From an uncultured Bacteroidota bacterium (GTDB lineage Bacteria; Bacteroidota; Bacteroidia; Chitinophagales; Chitinophagaceae), in NCBI GenBank assembly GCA_903887415.1, contig CAISPO010000047.1:1-57567 (forward strand): a DNA stretch of 57,567 nucleotides, in the 5' to 3' direction. A program made the translations under genes and the position numbers. This document shows positions 34,174-42,876 of the stretch, one piece after another (position 1 is the stretch's first letter; each line of letters opens with the position of its first letter). The notes under the pieces are model-generated. The model did not search any database. It was not told where the DNA came from and worked only from the letters and a program-made list of their open reading frames with translations.

Positions 34174-35790
34174 ATGGTTATAGCGGTTATGGACAATTTA
34201 CAGACATTAGGAACAATTGACAATAAGGAGGGCTTATTATCCGGGGATGCATTATTGAGATGCATATCGGGAGGACCCGGGCTCGTGACTGTGGTAAGGG
34301 CAACTGACCTGAAAATACTATATGTAAACGATCAGTTTGAAAATCACCTTGGTTATTCGAATGCAGACCTGGAAGGCAAAGGACTATGTTTCGATGACCT
34401 GTTGGGAAATTACCTGCATGACCGCCTGCGGTTTCAGTTAACTATAGCAAAGAATGACCCGATGGCCAGCAGCCGTTATTTTATGTATCCTTTAAAGGGC
34501 AAGAACGGAGTGGAAGCCCCATACTGCTTATACGTATCGCCTGTATATACAGGCGGCGTAATAGAAGCATATAGCCTTGTGATGCATCCCGAACTTTCCC
34601 GGTGGGACCTGCCATTTACTTCTTTCAATACCAGGGAGCTGTTCCTCGAACAGTTCAACGGGGAAGATTTCGGAACATTTGAATGGATAATGGATGTGGA
34701 CAAGGTTTTCTGGTCTGTTGGCGTTTACCGGATCTACGAAATCGATGACCGGCAATTTCCTATTAACAGAGCTGTTGTCCAGCAGTTTGTGCACCCGCAA
34801 GACAGGGCTGCGGCAAGTGAAGCAACTGCAACAGCAGTGGCAAACGGCAAGAGTGTCGATCTTGAATACAGGATAATTACCGCCAAAAATAAGATCAAGA
34901 TCATTCATTCGTTGGCAAGAGTCGTTAAGAATAATGAAGGGAAAGTAGTAAAAGTAATTGGCAGTATCCGGGACGTGACCGAGCAGCGGAACATAGAAAC
35001 GGACCTGAAAAATAAAGTAGAGGAACTTAACCACTCCAACAAAGAACTGGAAGAGTTTGCGTTTGTAGCCAGCCATGACATGCAGGAGCCGCTGCGGAAG
35101 ATAACTACCTTCAGCGACCGGCTTTCTGAAAAGTATAAGGACGCGCTGGCGGGAGATGGGCTGATGTATCTTTCCCGGATGGTAGCCGCTGCAGAGAACA
35201 TGCGGTTGCTTATCAATAACCTGTTGGATTTCTCAAAAATATCGAAGAATAAGCAGCCTTTTGAGCCTGTGAACCTGAACCTGATCGTGAAGCAGGTAAA
35301 AACTGACCTGGAACTGGTAATAGAAGAAACACACACGGTAATAAAAAGCCATTCTTTACCGCAGATCGATGCAATTCCTTCGCAGATGAAGCAGCTCTTT
35401 GCGAACATTTTCAGCAATGCCATAAAATTCCGCAAGCCGGATACAAGCCCTGTGATCACTATTGAGATGAGCAGGCTCAGCGATGATGAAAAAGATCATT
35501 TCGAATTGCCGCTACAGCCAGTTTACTATAAGATATCGGTCACCGATAATGGTATCGGGTTTGAGGATGAGTACAGTATGCGGATCTTCCAGGTGTTTCA
35601 GCGGCTGCATGGCAAGTCGGAATATCCGGGATCGGGCATTGGCCTTGCTATTTGTAAAAAAATACTGGAGTACCATCACGGGCTGATATTTGCGGAGAAT
35701 ATTCCTAATACAGGCGCACGGTTCGTCTTCATAATTCCCGAGCACCAGGGGGGCCTAAACCAATCAGCGAATGAGCCTGTTATATACTAA
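34174..35790 (+). CDS. PAS-domain sensor histidine kinase
   Basis: A 538-residue soluble kinase with no membrane helix. A first PAS (about 30-145) begins VVRATDLKILYVNDQFENHLGYSNADLEG; a second PAS/PAC (about 165-275) contains VFWSVGVYRIYEIDDRQF and ends IGSIRDVTEQRNIE. A coiled coil leads to HisKA with FVASHDMQEPLRKITTF (His301) and an HATPase domain with FANIFSNAIKFRK, VTDNGIGFEDE and GSGIGLAICKK. The gene follows the NtrC-type regulator by 22 bases and overlaps the next kinase by 20 bases, so the three genes form one operon. It probably senses a cytoplasmic or redox signal; no cofactor site is recognised. Confidence 0.93.
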   Translation: MVIAVMDNLQTLGTIDNKEGLLSGDALLRCISGGPGLVTVVRATDLKILYVNDQFENHLGYSNADLEGKGLCFDDLLGNYLHDRLRFQLTIAKNDPMASSRYFMYPLKGKNGVEAPYCLYVSPVYTGGVIEAYSLVMHPELSRWDLPFTSFNTRELFLEQFNGEDFGTFEWIMDVDKVFWSVGVYRIYEIDDRQFPINRAVVQQFVHPQDRAAASEATATAVANGKSVDLEYRIITAKNKIKIIHSLARVVKNNEGKVVKVIGSIRDVTEQRNIETDLKNKVEELNHSNKELEEFAFVASHDMQEPLRKITTFSDRLSEKYKDALAGDGLMYLSRMVAAAENMRLLINNLLDFSKISKNKQPFEPVNLNLIVKQVKTDLELVIEETHTVIKSHSLPQIDAIPSQMKQLFANIFSNAIKFRKPDTSPVITIEMSRLSDDEKDHFELPLQPVYYKISVTDNGIGFEDEYSMRIFQVFQRLHGKSEYPGSGIGLAICKKILEYHHGLIFAENIPNTGARFVFIIPEHQGGLNQSANEPVIY

Positions 35791-37216
35791 TGCGCGTATA
35801 TTGATCGTAGATGACGATGAAGACGACTTTATCATTACGAGCGAGTATATACATTCCATACCCGGAAATTCGTTTAAGCTAGCCTGGTGTAAGACCTACA
35901 ACGATGCGCTGAAAACACTCCAGTCGCGGGAATATGACCTGTATTTTGTGGATTACCGGCTTGGTGCAAAATCCGGTGTTGACTTTTTAAAGGAAGCGGC
36001 CAGCTATAATTTTGAAGAACCCATAGTGCTGCTGACAGGAAAGGGTAACTACGAGGTGGATATACAGGCCATGCAACTGGGCGCGGTTGACTACCTTATA
36101 AAAACAGAGCTTAGCGTAGAAAAAATGGAGCGGTGCATCAGGTATGCACTGGAGCGCGCGGGCACACTAAAGGCGTTAAAGGCCAATGAACGCAAATACC
36201 GGAGTATTTTTGAGAAGTCGAAAGATGCGGTTTTCGTAACAGACTACGCGCTTAATTTCAAAGATGTGAACGAGGCAATTGAGCACCTGCTGGGATATGA
36301 TAAAGAAGAAGTGCTGGATATGAATTTATGTGATCTCCTGGACCAGCCGCATTTCAAAACGTCTCTTGTGCAGTCTATACAGACTGGTACTGATGTGAAT
36401 GACTGGGAGGTAGTAATGAACACCAGTGAAGGGGAAAAGAAATATTGCATTCTGACACTCACCATAGAAGACAGCGATAAGGTGGACGGCTATGTGCAGG
36501 GCATAATACACGACATCACGAACCTGAAAAAAGTAGAGAAAGCAACCTTGCAAGGTGAGAAACTTGCCGCAGCCGGAAGGCTGGTGCGCACTATAGCCCA
36601 CGAAGTGCGCAACCCGCTCAATAATATTACACTATCGGTAGAGCAGATGCAGCAGGATGTGAAAGATGAGCAGATGCAGCTCTACATGGACATCATAAAA
36701 AGAAATGGCAAGCGTATAAATGACCTGATCAGTGAACTGCTCAATACTTCCCGCCCGTCTGAGAACCGGCTGGAGAAACTGGTGCTGCAGAATATACTGG
36801 ACGATGTTATTGCCGCATCAATAGACCGTCTTACCCTGAAGCGTATAAAACTGCAGCTTAGCTATCCGAACACTATGCTGGAGATACTTGCCGACCATGA
36901 GAAGCTCAAGCTTGCGTTGCTGAACATAGTAATAAACGCTGTTGAGGCTATGGAAGAGCAAGAGGGCTTGCTGTCGGTATCACTGCAGCAGGTGAACAAC
37001 GGTGTACTTCTTCTGATCTCTGATAATGGCTGCGGCATCAGCGAGGAAAATATTTCGCGGCTTTTTGAACCGTATTTTACGCAGAAGCGAAATGGGGTGG
37101 GGCTAGGGCTTACTTTTACCCTGAATATTTTACAGGCACATAAAGCCAATATTGAGGTGACATCCGCGCCGGATGCGGGTACTACGTTCAAGATCACTTT
37201 TCCGCTGGCGGTGTAG
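35771..37216 (+). CDS. Receiver-PAS-histidine kinase
   Basis: A 481-residue protein with an N-terminal receiver (Asp14-Asp16 pocket, phospho-acceptor Asp61 in YFVDYRLGAKSG, LLTGKGNY, DYLIKTEL), a PAS domain (about 140-255: YRSIFEKSKDAVFVTDY, GIIHDITNLK) and an NtrB-like kinase core: HisKA AHEVRNPLNNITLSVEQM (His277), HATPase with LALLNIVINAVEAM, ISDNGCGISEENISRLFEPYF and GVGLGLTF. The order receiver-PAS-kinase is that of a kinase controlled by an upstream phosphoryl donor, so the pair with 34174-35790 may form a relay. The H box type (AHEVRNPL) differs from that of the preceding kinase (SHDMQEPL). Start overlaps the upstream gene by 20 bases. Confidence 0.93.
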   Translation: MSLLYTNARILIVDDDEDDFIITSEYIHSIPGNSFKLAWCKTYNDALKTLQSREYDLYFVDYRLGAKSGVDFLKEAASYNFEEPIVLLTGKGNYEVDIQAMQLGAVDYLIKTELSVEKMERCIRYALERAGTLKALKANERKYRSIFEKSKDAVFVTDYALNFKDVNEAIEHLLGYDKEEVLDMNLCDLLDQPHFKTSLVQSIQTGTDVNDWEVVMNTSEGEKKYCILTLTIEDSDKVDGYVQGIIHDITNLKKVEKATLQGEKLAAAGRLVRTIAHEVRNPLNNITLSVEQMQQDVKDEQMQLYMDIIKRNGKRINDLISELLNTSRPSENRLEKLVLQNILDDVIAASIDRLTLKRIKLQLSYPNTMLEILADHEKLKLALLNIVINAVEAMEEQEGLLSVSLQQVNNGVLLLISDNGCGISEENISRLFEPYFTQKRNGVGLGLTFTLNILQAHKANIEVTSAPDAGTTFKITFPLAV

Positions 37217-37249
37217 GCGCACTTTTAAAAGATTTCCCGAAAATATTCC

Positions 37250-37303
37250 CTCGCAAAGGCGCAAAGCTCGCGTTGCAGTCATTTAGTTTTTAAAGTCGCT
37301 AAG
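37250..37303. repeat. 54-base CGCAAAG element, copy 2
   Basis: Second copy of 26281-26334, with six substitutions: four in the central 7-base variable part and two near the end. It lies 34 bases after the REC-PAS kinase stop in a convergent spacer. Confidence 0.75.
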
Positions 37304-37324
37304 TGTATTCTCATTGAGTTGGGG

Positions 37325-37359
37325 GTAGCAGAGACGCAGTTCATTACGTCTCTACGTGG
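37325..37359. repeat. GTAGAGACGC palindrome, degenerate copy
   Basis: AGAGACG (37330-37336) pairs with CGTCTCT (37347-37353), and ACGTGG follows. The sequence is a worn copy of the palindrome at 46426-46453. Confidence 0.6.
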
Positions 37360-37378
37360 TGAGGATGAGTGCCAATCG

Positions 37379-38281
37379 TCAGAAAAGCGAGCCTTCGCTA
37401 TGAATTTCGGGCGGCGGTATTTTGGTGCCGCAATGTTTGTTCATCTGCTCAATGAAATATTTTATGAGCTCCGGTGAATGAAGTTCTTCGTGCTGGTGCA
37501 TAAAGAAGTAGCAGGTTTGTAGCCCTTCGTCCATCCATTTTTTTATACGCTGCACCCATTCGTCAATGCGGGTGTAATCGGTGGGATGCAGGCCATTGCC
37601 CACAAAGCGAATAAAACATTCTGGTGTGGAGAGGTGCATATGCACACAATCCCTGCGGCCTGCGGCATCAGTGATCACTGCGCCTCTTTTATGAGTGCGC
37701 AGGTAGCTGTACAGCTCCGGGTTATAGCCCTGTTTGTTGTTATACCATTCTTCATGCCGCAGCTCGAGGAAAACGTCCACATCCTTTGGCATGTCATCAA
37801 GAAATTCTTCGATGGTTGCGAGGTGCTTTACACTCATTTGCGGGTGCGGCATCAGGAATATGGGGCCAAGGTGTTTTCCGAACGCAGAAACGACATCGAG
37901 AAAGGCATCTACTTCCGCTTTTGCGTTCTTCAGCCTGCGCAAATGCGTGATGGATTGTGTGAACTTGGGACAGAACAGGAAATCTTTTGGTACTGCGGCT
38001 ACCCATTTTTCCACCTGCTCACGTGAGTGGATATTGTAAAAGAAACCATTAAATTCTATGCTGTTGAATTGTGTAGCATAGTAATGGAGGAAGTCTTTTT
38101 CTTTGGTGCCTTTAGGGTACAGCTTCCCGATCCAATCTTTGCGGCCCCATTTAGCGCAGCCGATATAGAATTTTGTTTTGCCCTTTCCTTTCTTCAGCAC
38201 GGCCATATTTTCAGGCGCGTCTGGCGGCAAGGTGAGGTCTGTTTGGGCTAGGTCTTTTTCTTCTATTTTCCCGAAATCCAT
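37379..38281 (-). CDS. DUF72 domain protein
   Basis: A 300-residue TIM-barrel protein of the DUF72 (YecE) family. Motifs are YIGCAKWGRKDWIGKLYP, NSIEFNGFFYNIHSREQVEKW, FLFCPKFTQSITHLRRL, FLELRHEEWY, FIRFVGN and YFFMHQHEELHSPEL. Members bind metals or phosphate at the barrel centre; no reaction is proven. The N-terminal 35 residues are an extra polar extension. It stands alone: convergent to the signalling operon and divergent from the TPR-cyclase gene. Confidence 0.92.
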   Translation of the reverse strand: MDFGKIEEKDLAQTDLTLPPDAPENMAVLKKGKGKTKFYIGCAKWGRKDWIGKLYPKGTKEKDFLHYYATQFNSIEFNGFFYNIHSREQVEKWVAAVPKDFLFCPKFTQSITHLRRLKNAKAEVDAFLDVVSAFGKHLGPIFLMPHPQMSVKHLATIEEFLDDMPKDVDVFLELRHEEWYNNKQGYNPELYSYLRTHKRGAVITDAAGRRDCVHMHLSTPECFIRFVGNGLHPTDYTRIDEWVQRIKKWMDEGLQTCYFFMHQHEELHSPELIKYFIEQMNKHCGTKIPPPEIHSEGSLF

Positions 38282-38428
38282 GGCTTTAAATTGAGAATTT
38301 GAAATTAGGTAATTTCTCTTGTTGACGCCGAATGAATTTGCCCCTTTCGCGAAGGTTTTTGCAACAATAAGCGTCTAAAAGGGAAAACACCCCTAAAGTT
38401 TTGCTATTTTGCTGTCAAATAGTTTGTT

Positions 38429-40384
38429 ATGCGGGTGCTTTTTGCGGTTATGATCTGCTTTTCAGCTATATCGTTTTTTGCACTCCCTGTTTTTGCCCAA
38501 AAACAGGGGCAGGCGCTTATTGATTCACTGCTGAAAGAGTTGCCGTCTAAAAAAGAGGATACCGCCAAGGTAAAATTGCTTGAAAAACTGTCGTACGAAT
38601 ATACAAATGTGAATCCTGATGAAGGGATTAAATATGGGAAGCAGGCACTTGCGCTTGCGGAGCAAAAAAAATGGGAAAAAGGAATAGCGTATGCCAATAA
38701 CAGCATCGGCAGTAATTATGATGCAAAGTCGGATTTTCCACAGGCAATGGATTATTATCTGAAGGCGCTGACCATCAACGAAAAGCGAAATGATTCTGGA
38801 GCGATCGCCGTCAATTCATTGAATATCGGTATTATTTATTACCGGCAAAATGATTTTAACAAGGCCCTTGATTATTATCTGAAGGCATTACCATTAAACA
38901 ACAATTTGACCAGCAGGAAAGAACTGGAACTCAAGTCGTTGAACGAGAGAAAACAGCATAAAAACGAGGAAGATACAACGTTCATAAAGACTCAAAAGAG
39001 GGCTGCGGAAGCTCTGATAGAAAGTAAAAAGGGATTAGCAGCTAACCTTGTGGATATTGGCATAGTGTACAGTAGCCTGAAAGAGTACCCAAAGGCAATG
39101 GAATATTATAAGCAGGCATTGGTAATAGATTATGACGTAGATAACAAAGACGGAAAGGGAGAGATATACGCAAACATAGGTACGGATTACTTTACGCAGA
39201 ATAACTATCCGGAAGCGTTACAGTATAGTTTCAGGTCCCTTCGTTTATACCAGGAATTAGGCAACAAAGATGGCATAGCTGTGGAACTGGATGCGATAGG
39301 GGAGGCTTACCTTGCTATTGCAAAAGAAGACAGTGCGGTGCCTGCTGAAAAAACAATGAACTTAAACAAGGCCATAGAATACCTGGAACAGGGATCTGTC
39401 ATCAGCAGGGAGATTGGTAATCTGGAACATCAGATAGAGTTCAGCCGGGATATCTCGGATGCTTACTTCCTCGCAGGGAATTGTGATGCTGCACTGCAAA
39501 GCCTGAAAGTATATACCACACTAAAAGACTCTGTATTCTCTGACCAAAACAAAGTAAAGCTGGCAGGGCTGGAGAAGCAACGGGAGACTGAGCTTGGTGC
39601 CCGGCTGGCGAGGCTGGAAACGTTAAGAAAACGGAATGAGACACTGGCGATTTTCGGTGGTTTTTTTGTGCTGATAACTATTATCGGGATCGTGATATGG
39701 AACAACCGGAAGGTGACTGCAGAGAAACAACGATCGGATGAACTGCTGCTTAATATCCTGCCCGCGAAAGTGGCGGAAGAGCTAAGGGCCACAGGTAAGT
39801 CGGAGGCGAGGTACTTTGACCCGGTTAGTGTGATCTTTACTGATTTTGTTGACTTTACGATACATGCCGAAAAAATGGCGCCGGCTGAACTGATCGCTGA
39901 ACTGCATATGTGTTTTAAAGCATTTGACGAGATAAGCGGTAAGTATGGTATTGAAAAGATAAAGACGGCAGGAGATGCCTATATGGCGGTGTCCGGGCTG
40001 CCTGTAGCAAGCGGCGATCATGCGGTGAATATGGTAAAGGCTGCGCTGGAGATACGGGACTTCATGCTGGAACGAAAGGAAAAGATCGGGGAAAAGGCGT
40101 TTGAGATACGGCTGGGAATACATAGCGGCAGTGTCGTGGCTGGCATAGTGGGCGTGAAGAAATTCGCTTACGACATATGGGGTGATACTGTAAATACTGC
40201 TGCGCGAATGGAACAAAACAGCGTGGCGGGAAAAGTCAATATTTCCCAGACAACTTATGACCTTGTTCATGGCGCTTTTGAATGTGAGTATCGCGGAGAA
40301 ATAGAAGCTAAGAACAAAGGCAGCATGAAAATGTATTTTGTTGAGGCGAAACCGGGAAAAGCTGACGGGAATGCAGCAATATGA
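38429..40384 (+). CDS. TPR-domain class III adenylate cyclase
   Basis: A 651-residue sensor. The signal peptide (MRVLFAVMICFSAISFFA, cleaved near VFAQ) is followed by about six TPR units (residues 60-380, e.g. YYLKALTINEKRNDSGAIA), a coiled coil, one membrane helix (about 408-428) and a cytoplasmic class III cyclase domain. Metal-binding Asp472 (IFTDFVDFT) and Asp516 (KTAGDAYMA) are present, as are Lys512 and Asp582 (YDIWGDTVN), which select ATP, and transition-state Asn589 and Arg593 (NTAARM). It should make cAMP in response to a periplasmic partner bound by the TPR domain. Same layout as the TPR kinase at 55205. The NHL protein 55 bases downstream may be its partner. Confidence 0.94.
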   Translation: MRVLFAVMICFSAISFFALPVFAQKQGQALIDSLLKELPSKKEDTAKVKLLEKLSYEYTNVNPDEGIKYGKQALALAEQKKWEKGIAYANNSIGSNYDAKSDFPQAMDYYLKALTINEKRNDSGAIAVNSLNIGIIYYRQNDFNKALDYYLKALPLNNNLTSRKELELKSLNERKQHKNEEDTTFIKTQKRAAEALIESKKGLAANLVDIGIVYSSLKEYPKAMEYYKQALVIDYDVDNKDGKGEIYANIGTDYFTQNNYPEALQYSFRSLRLYQELGNKDGIAVELDAIGEAYLAIAKEDSAVPAEKTMNLNKAIEYLEQGSVISREIGNLEHQIEFSRDISDAYFLAGNCDAALQSLKVYTTLKDSVFSDQNKVKLAGLEKQRETELGARLARLETLRKRNETLAIFGGFFVLITIIGIVIWNNRKVTAEKQRSDELLLNILPAKVAEELRATGKSEARYFDPVSVIFTDFVDFTIHAEKMAPAELIAELHMCFKAFDEISGKYGIEKIKTAGDAYMAVSGLPVASGDHAVNMVKAALEIRDFMLERKEKIGEKAFEIRLGIHSGSVVAGIVGVKKFAYDIWGDTVNTAARMEQNSVAGKVNISQTTYDLVHGAFECEYRGEIEAKNKGSMKMYFVEAKPGKADGNAAI

Positions 40385-40439
40385 ATACAATAGTTATCGT
40401 TATTTACAAAGACAGAGTCACACACATAAATCGTTTTTT

Positions 40440-42833
40440 ATGAAAAAGTCACGTTTGTTTATCCAGATCGCAGCCATTATTTCGATGGCTTTGCCGGTAT
40501 CAGCGCAGAACCTGATAACTGTGGCGGGGAATGGCCAGAATTCATTTGGCGGTAATGGTGGACCTGCCAGTAATGCTGCGTTTAACGGGCCTACAGGGAT
40601 ATTTTTTAACCCGCCAAACAGCACTTTGTATGTATGTGATGCAAACAACAATGTTGTCCGTATGATCAATCCTGCGGCGATTGTGACGAGCTATGCTGGG
40701 AACGGTTTTGGAGCTGGCACAGGTACCGGTGGATATATGGGCGACAATGGCCCGGCAACGAGTGCCGAATTATTTATACCACAGGGTATAATAAGAGACA
40801 CTGCCGGAAATACCTACATGGCTGATGCCGGCAACCACGTAGTAAGAAAGATAGACCCATCCGGTGTTATTACAACGATAGCAGGAACAGGTGCAGCGGG
40901 CAATTCAGGTGATGGCTTTGCTGCGACAGCCGCTTTGCTGAATTTTCCTGTAGGTGTAGCAACGGATACGAGCGGGAACATATACATATCGGATTATTAC
41001 GCCAATGTGGTGAGGAAAGTAAATACATCGGGGATAATATCTACGATAGCAGGCACAGGAACTCCCGGTTACAACTTTGATGGTGTTGCCGCGACTACGG
41101 CCCAACTGGACAGCCCAAGCCATATAGTGGTTGATGCTCACGGGGCTCTGTATATTTGCGATGATGCCAATCACAGGATCAGGAAGGTCAATACAACAAC
41201 CGGGCTTATTAGTACCATGGTGGGAACCGGTATGCCCGGCAACAGCGGCGATCATGGGCTGGCAACTGCCGCACAGATAAATATACCGCGCGGGATCACT
41301 ATAGATCATTCGGGTAATTTATACTTTACAGATGTTGCTGAAAATGTTATCAGGAGGGTAGGGATAATGGCAGACTCGATCTTTGCATTTGCCGGTACTC
41401 CGGGAACTCCGGGCTACAGCGGGGACGGCGGCCCGGCTACTGCGGCTATGCTCAACGCGCCCGACGGCATAACAGCCGACTCTGCGGGGAATGTTTTTTT
41501 CTGTGACCGCCTTTCCAAAGTTGTGAGAAGAATAACCACGACCGGTATCATCTCGACGGTTGCGGGGCATGACGACAGTTTGTTTTGCGGAGATGGCGGC
41601 CCGGCCTTGCAGGCAGAGATGGATTCGCCAATGGCGAGTGCATATGATGCAGCAGGCAATTTATACATAGCAGACTACGGCAATAACTGTGTCCGCATAG
41701 TATCACCTACCGGCAATATCTCCACGTTCGCGGGCGATGCGCTTGCCGGCCCGGGCTATTCCGGCGATGGCGGCCCGGCAACGGCTGCAAAGCTAAATCA
41801 TCCAAAAGCGGTAGCAACCGATGCTGCGGGCAACGTTTATATAGCAGATGCAGGGAACTCAGCCCTTCGTGTTGTTCATACATCGGGAAACATTGCCACG
41901 TTCGCTGGAACGCCAACCGTAGCTGGTTATAGCGGCGATGGCGGCAGTGCGCTGTCGGCAAAACTGAGTGATCCGACCGGTCTAATTGTGGACTCGGTTG
42001 GCAATGTTTACTTCTCTGATGCAGGTAATAGCGCATTGCGTGTTGTACATACATCAGGAAACATTAGCGCTGTAGCCGGCAACGGGACTCCCGGATCAGG
42101 CGGTGATGGCGGTGCGGCTTCCGCAGCGCAACTGGTTTACCCGATGGGTTTAGCGTTTGATGCTGCGGGTAATTTATACATTGCGGATTCCGGGGCGGCC
42201 CGTGTGCGCGTTATTCATACCTCCGGAAATATCGCCACTTTTGCAGGCACCGGCACCCGCGGGTTTAGCGGTGATGGTGCCGCTGCCAGCAGCGCAGAGC
42301 TCACAGCGCCTATGGGTGTTGTAGTCGATGATACCGGCAATGTGCATATTTCAGATGGGGGTGATGCCCGCATACGCATCGTGCACACGTCGGGTAACAT
42401 TTCCACCTATGTAGGCACCGGCGTACCTGGCTTTAATGGCGACGGGCCTATAGGCACTGCGCAACTGAATATGCCGGTTGGCCTTACAAAAGACCAGAGC
42501 GGTACCATTTATGTCACCGATCGCAAAAATGACAGGGTGCGCAAGTTTACGGGAGCGGGCCCGCTTGCTGTAAGCAGTCTGCAGCAATTGCCAGCAGGAG
42601 CTATTGTTGTTTATCCAAATCCGGGGAAGGACGCGTTTGTTGTGAATTTTTCATCGGCAACAACCCAGCCACTGCATTATACACTGATAGATCTTCTTGG
42701 CCGGAAAATAACAGAAGGGGATGCGGTGACTAATCAGGCATTTGAGTTAAGAATTTCAACTCAAGCAGGCATTTATTTGCTGAATGCAACAACCATTGAT
42801 AGCAGGAAGGCGGTGAGGATAGTTGTGGAATAG
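40440..42833 (+). CDS. NHL-repeat secreted protein with type IX sorting domain
   Basis: A 797-residue secreted protein. The signal peptide is MKKSRLFIQIAAIISMA, cleaved after VSAQ. Twelve NHL repeats fill residues 25-715, each with a SGDGGPATAAxLNxP loop and a NVYIADxGNxxxRxV strand pair; twelve repeats suggest two six-bladed propellers. Repeats 8-11 share a VHTSGNI(A/S) ending and are very alike, a sign of recent duplication. The final 75 residues are a type A sorting domain (VYPNPGKDAFVV, LLGRKI, GIYLLN) for type IX secretion. It probably binds carbohydrate or protein at the surface; no catalytic motif was found. It is 55 bases behind the cyclase gene. The ATG at 40440 is chosen for the signal peptide. 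Confidence 0.92.
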   Translation: MKKSRLFIQIAAIISMALPVSAQNLITVAGNGQNSFGGNGGPASNAAFNGPTGIFFNPPNSTLYVCDANNNVVRMINPAAIVTSYAGNGFGAGTGTGGYMGDNGPATSAELFIPQGIIRDTAGNTYMADAGNHVVRKIDPSGVITTIAGTGAAGNSGDGFAATAALLNFPVGVATDTSGNIYISDYYANVVRKVNTSGIISTIAGTGTPGYNFDGVAATTAQLDSPSHIVVDAHGALYICDDANHRIRKVNTTTGLISTMVGTGMPGNSGDHGLATAAQINIPRGITIDHSGNLYFTDVAENVIRRVGIMADSIFAFAGTPGTPGYSGDGGPATAAMLNAPDGITADSAGNVFFCDRLSKVVRRITTTGIISTVAGHDDSLFCGDGGPALQAEMDSPMASAYDAAGNLYIADYGNNCVRIVSPTGNISTFAGDALAGPGYSGDGGPATAAKLNHPKAVATDAAGNVYIADAGNSALRVVHTSGNIATFAGTPTVAGYSGDGGSALSAKLSDPTGLIVDSVGNVYFSDAGNSALRVVHTSGNISAVAGNGTPGSGGDGGAASAAQLVYPMGLAFDAAGNLYIADSGAARVRVIHTSGNIATFAGTGTRGFSGDGAAASSAELTAPMGVVVDDTGNVHISDGGDARIRIVHTSGNISTYVGTGVPGFNGDGPIGTAQLNMPVGLTKDQSGTIYVTDRKNDRVRKFTGAGPLAVSSLQQLPAGAIVVYPNPGKDAFVVNFSSATTQPLHYTLIDLLGRKITEGDAVTNQAFELRISTQAGIYLLNATTIDSRKAVRIVVE

Positions 42834-42876
42834 GGATATTAACATTGCTTATCCAGGCTGGACGCATATTTTAAAA

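Noticed and set aside
40500-42540. Regularly spaced similar DNA resembling a CRISPR or tandem repeat array
   Set aside because: The periodicity is in frame and encodes NHL repeats of a secreted protein.
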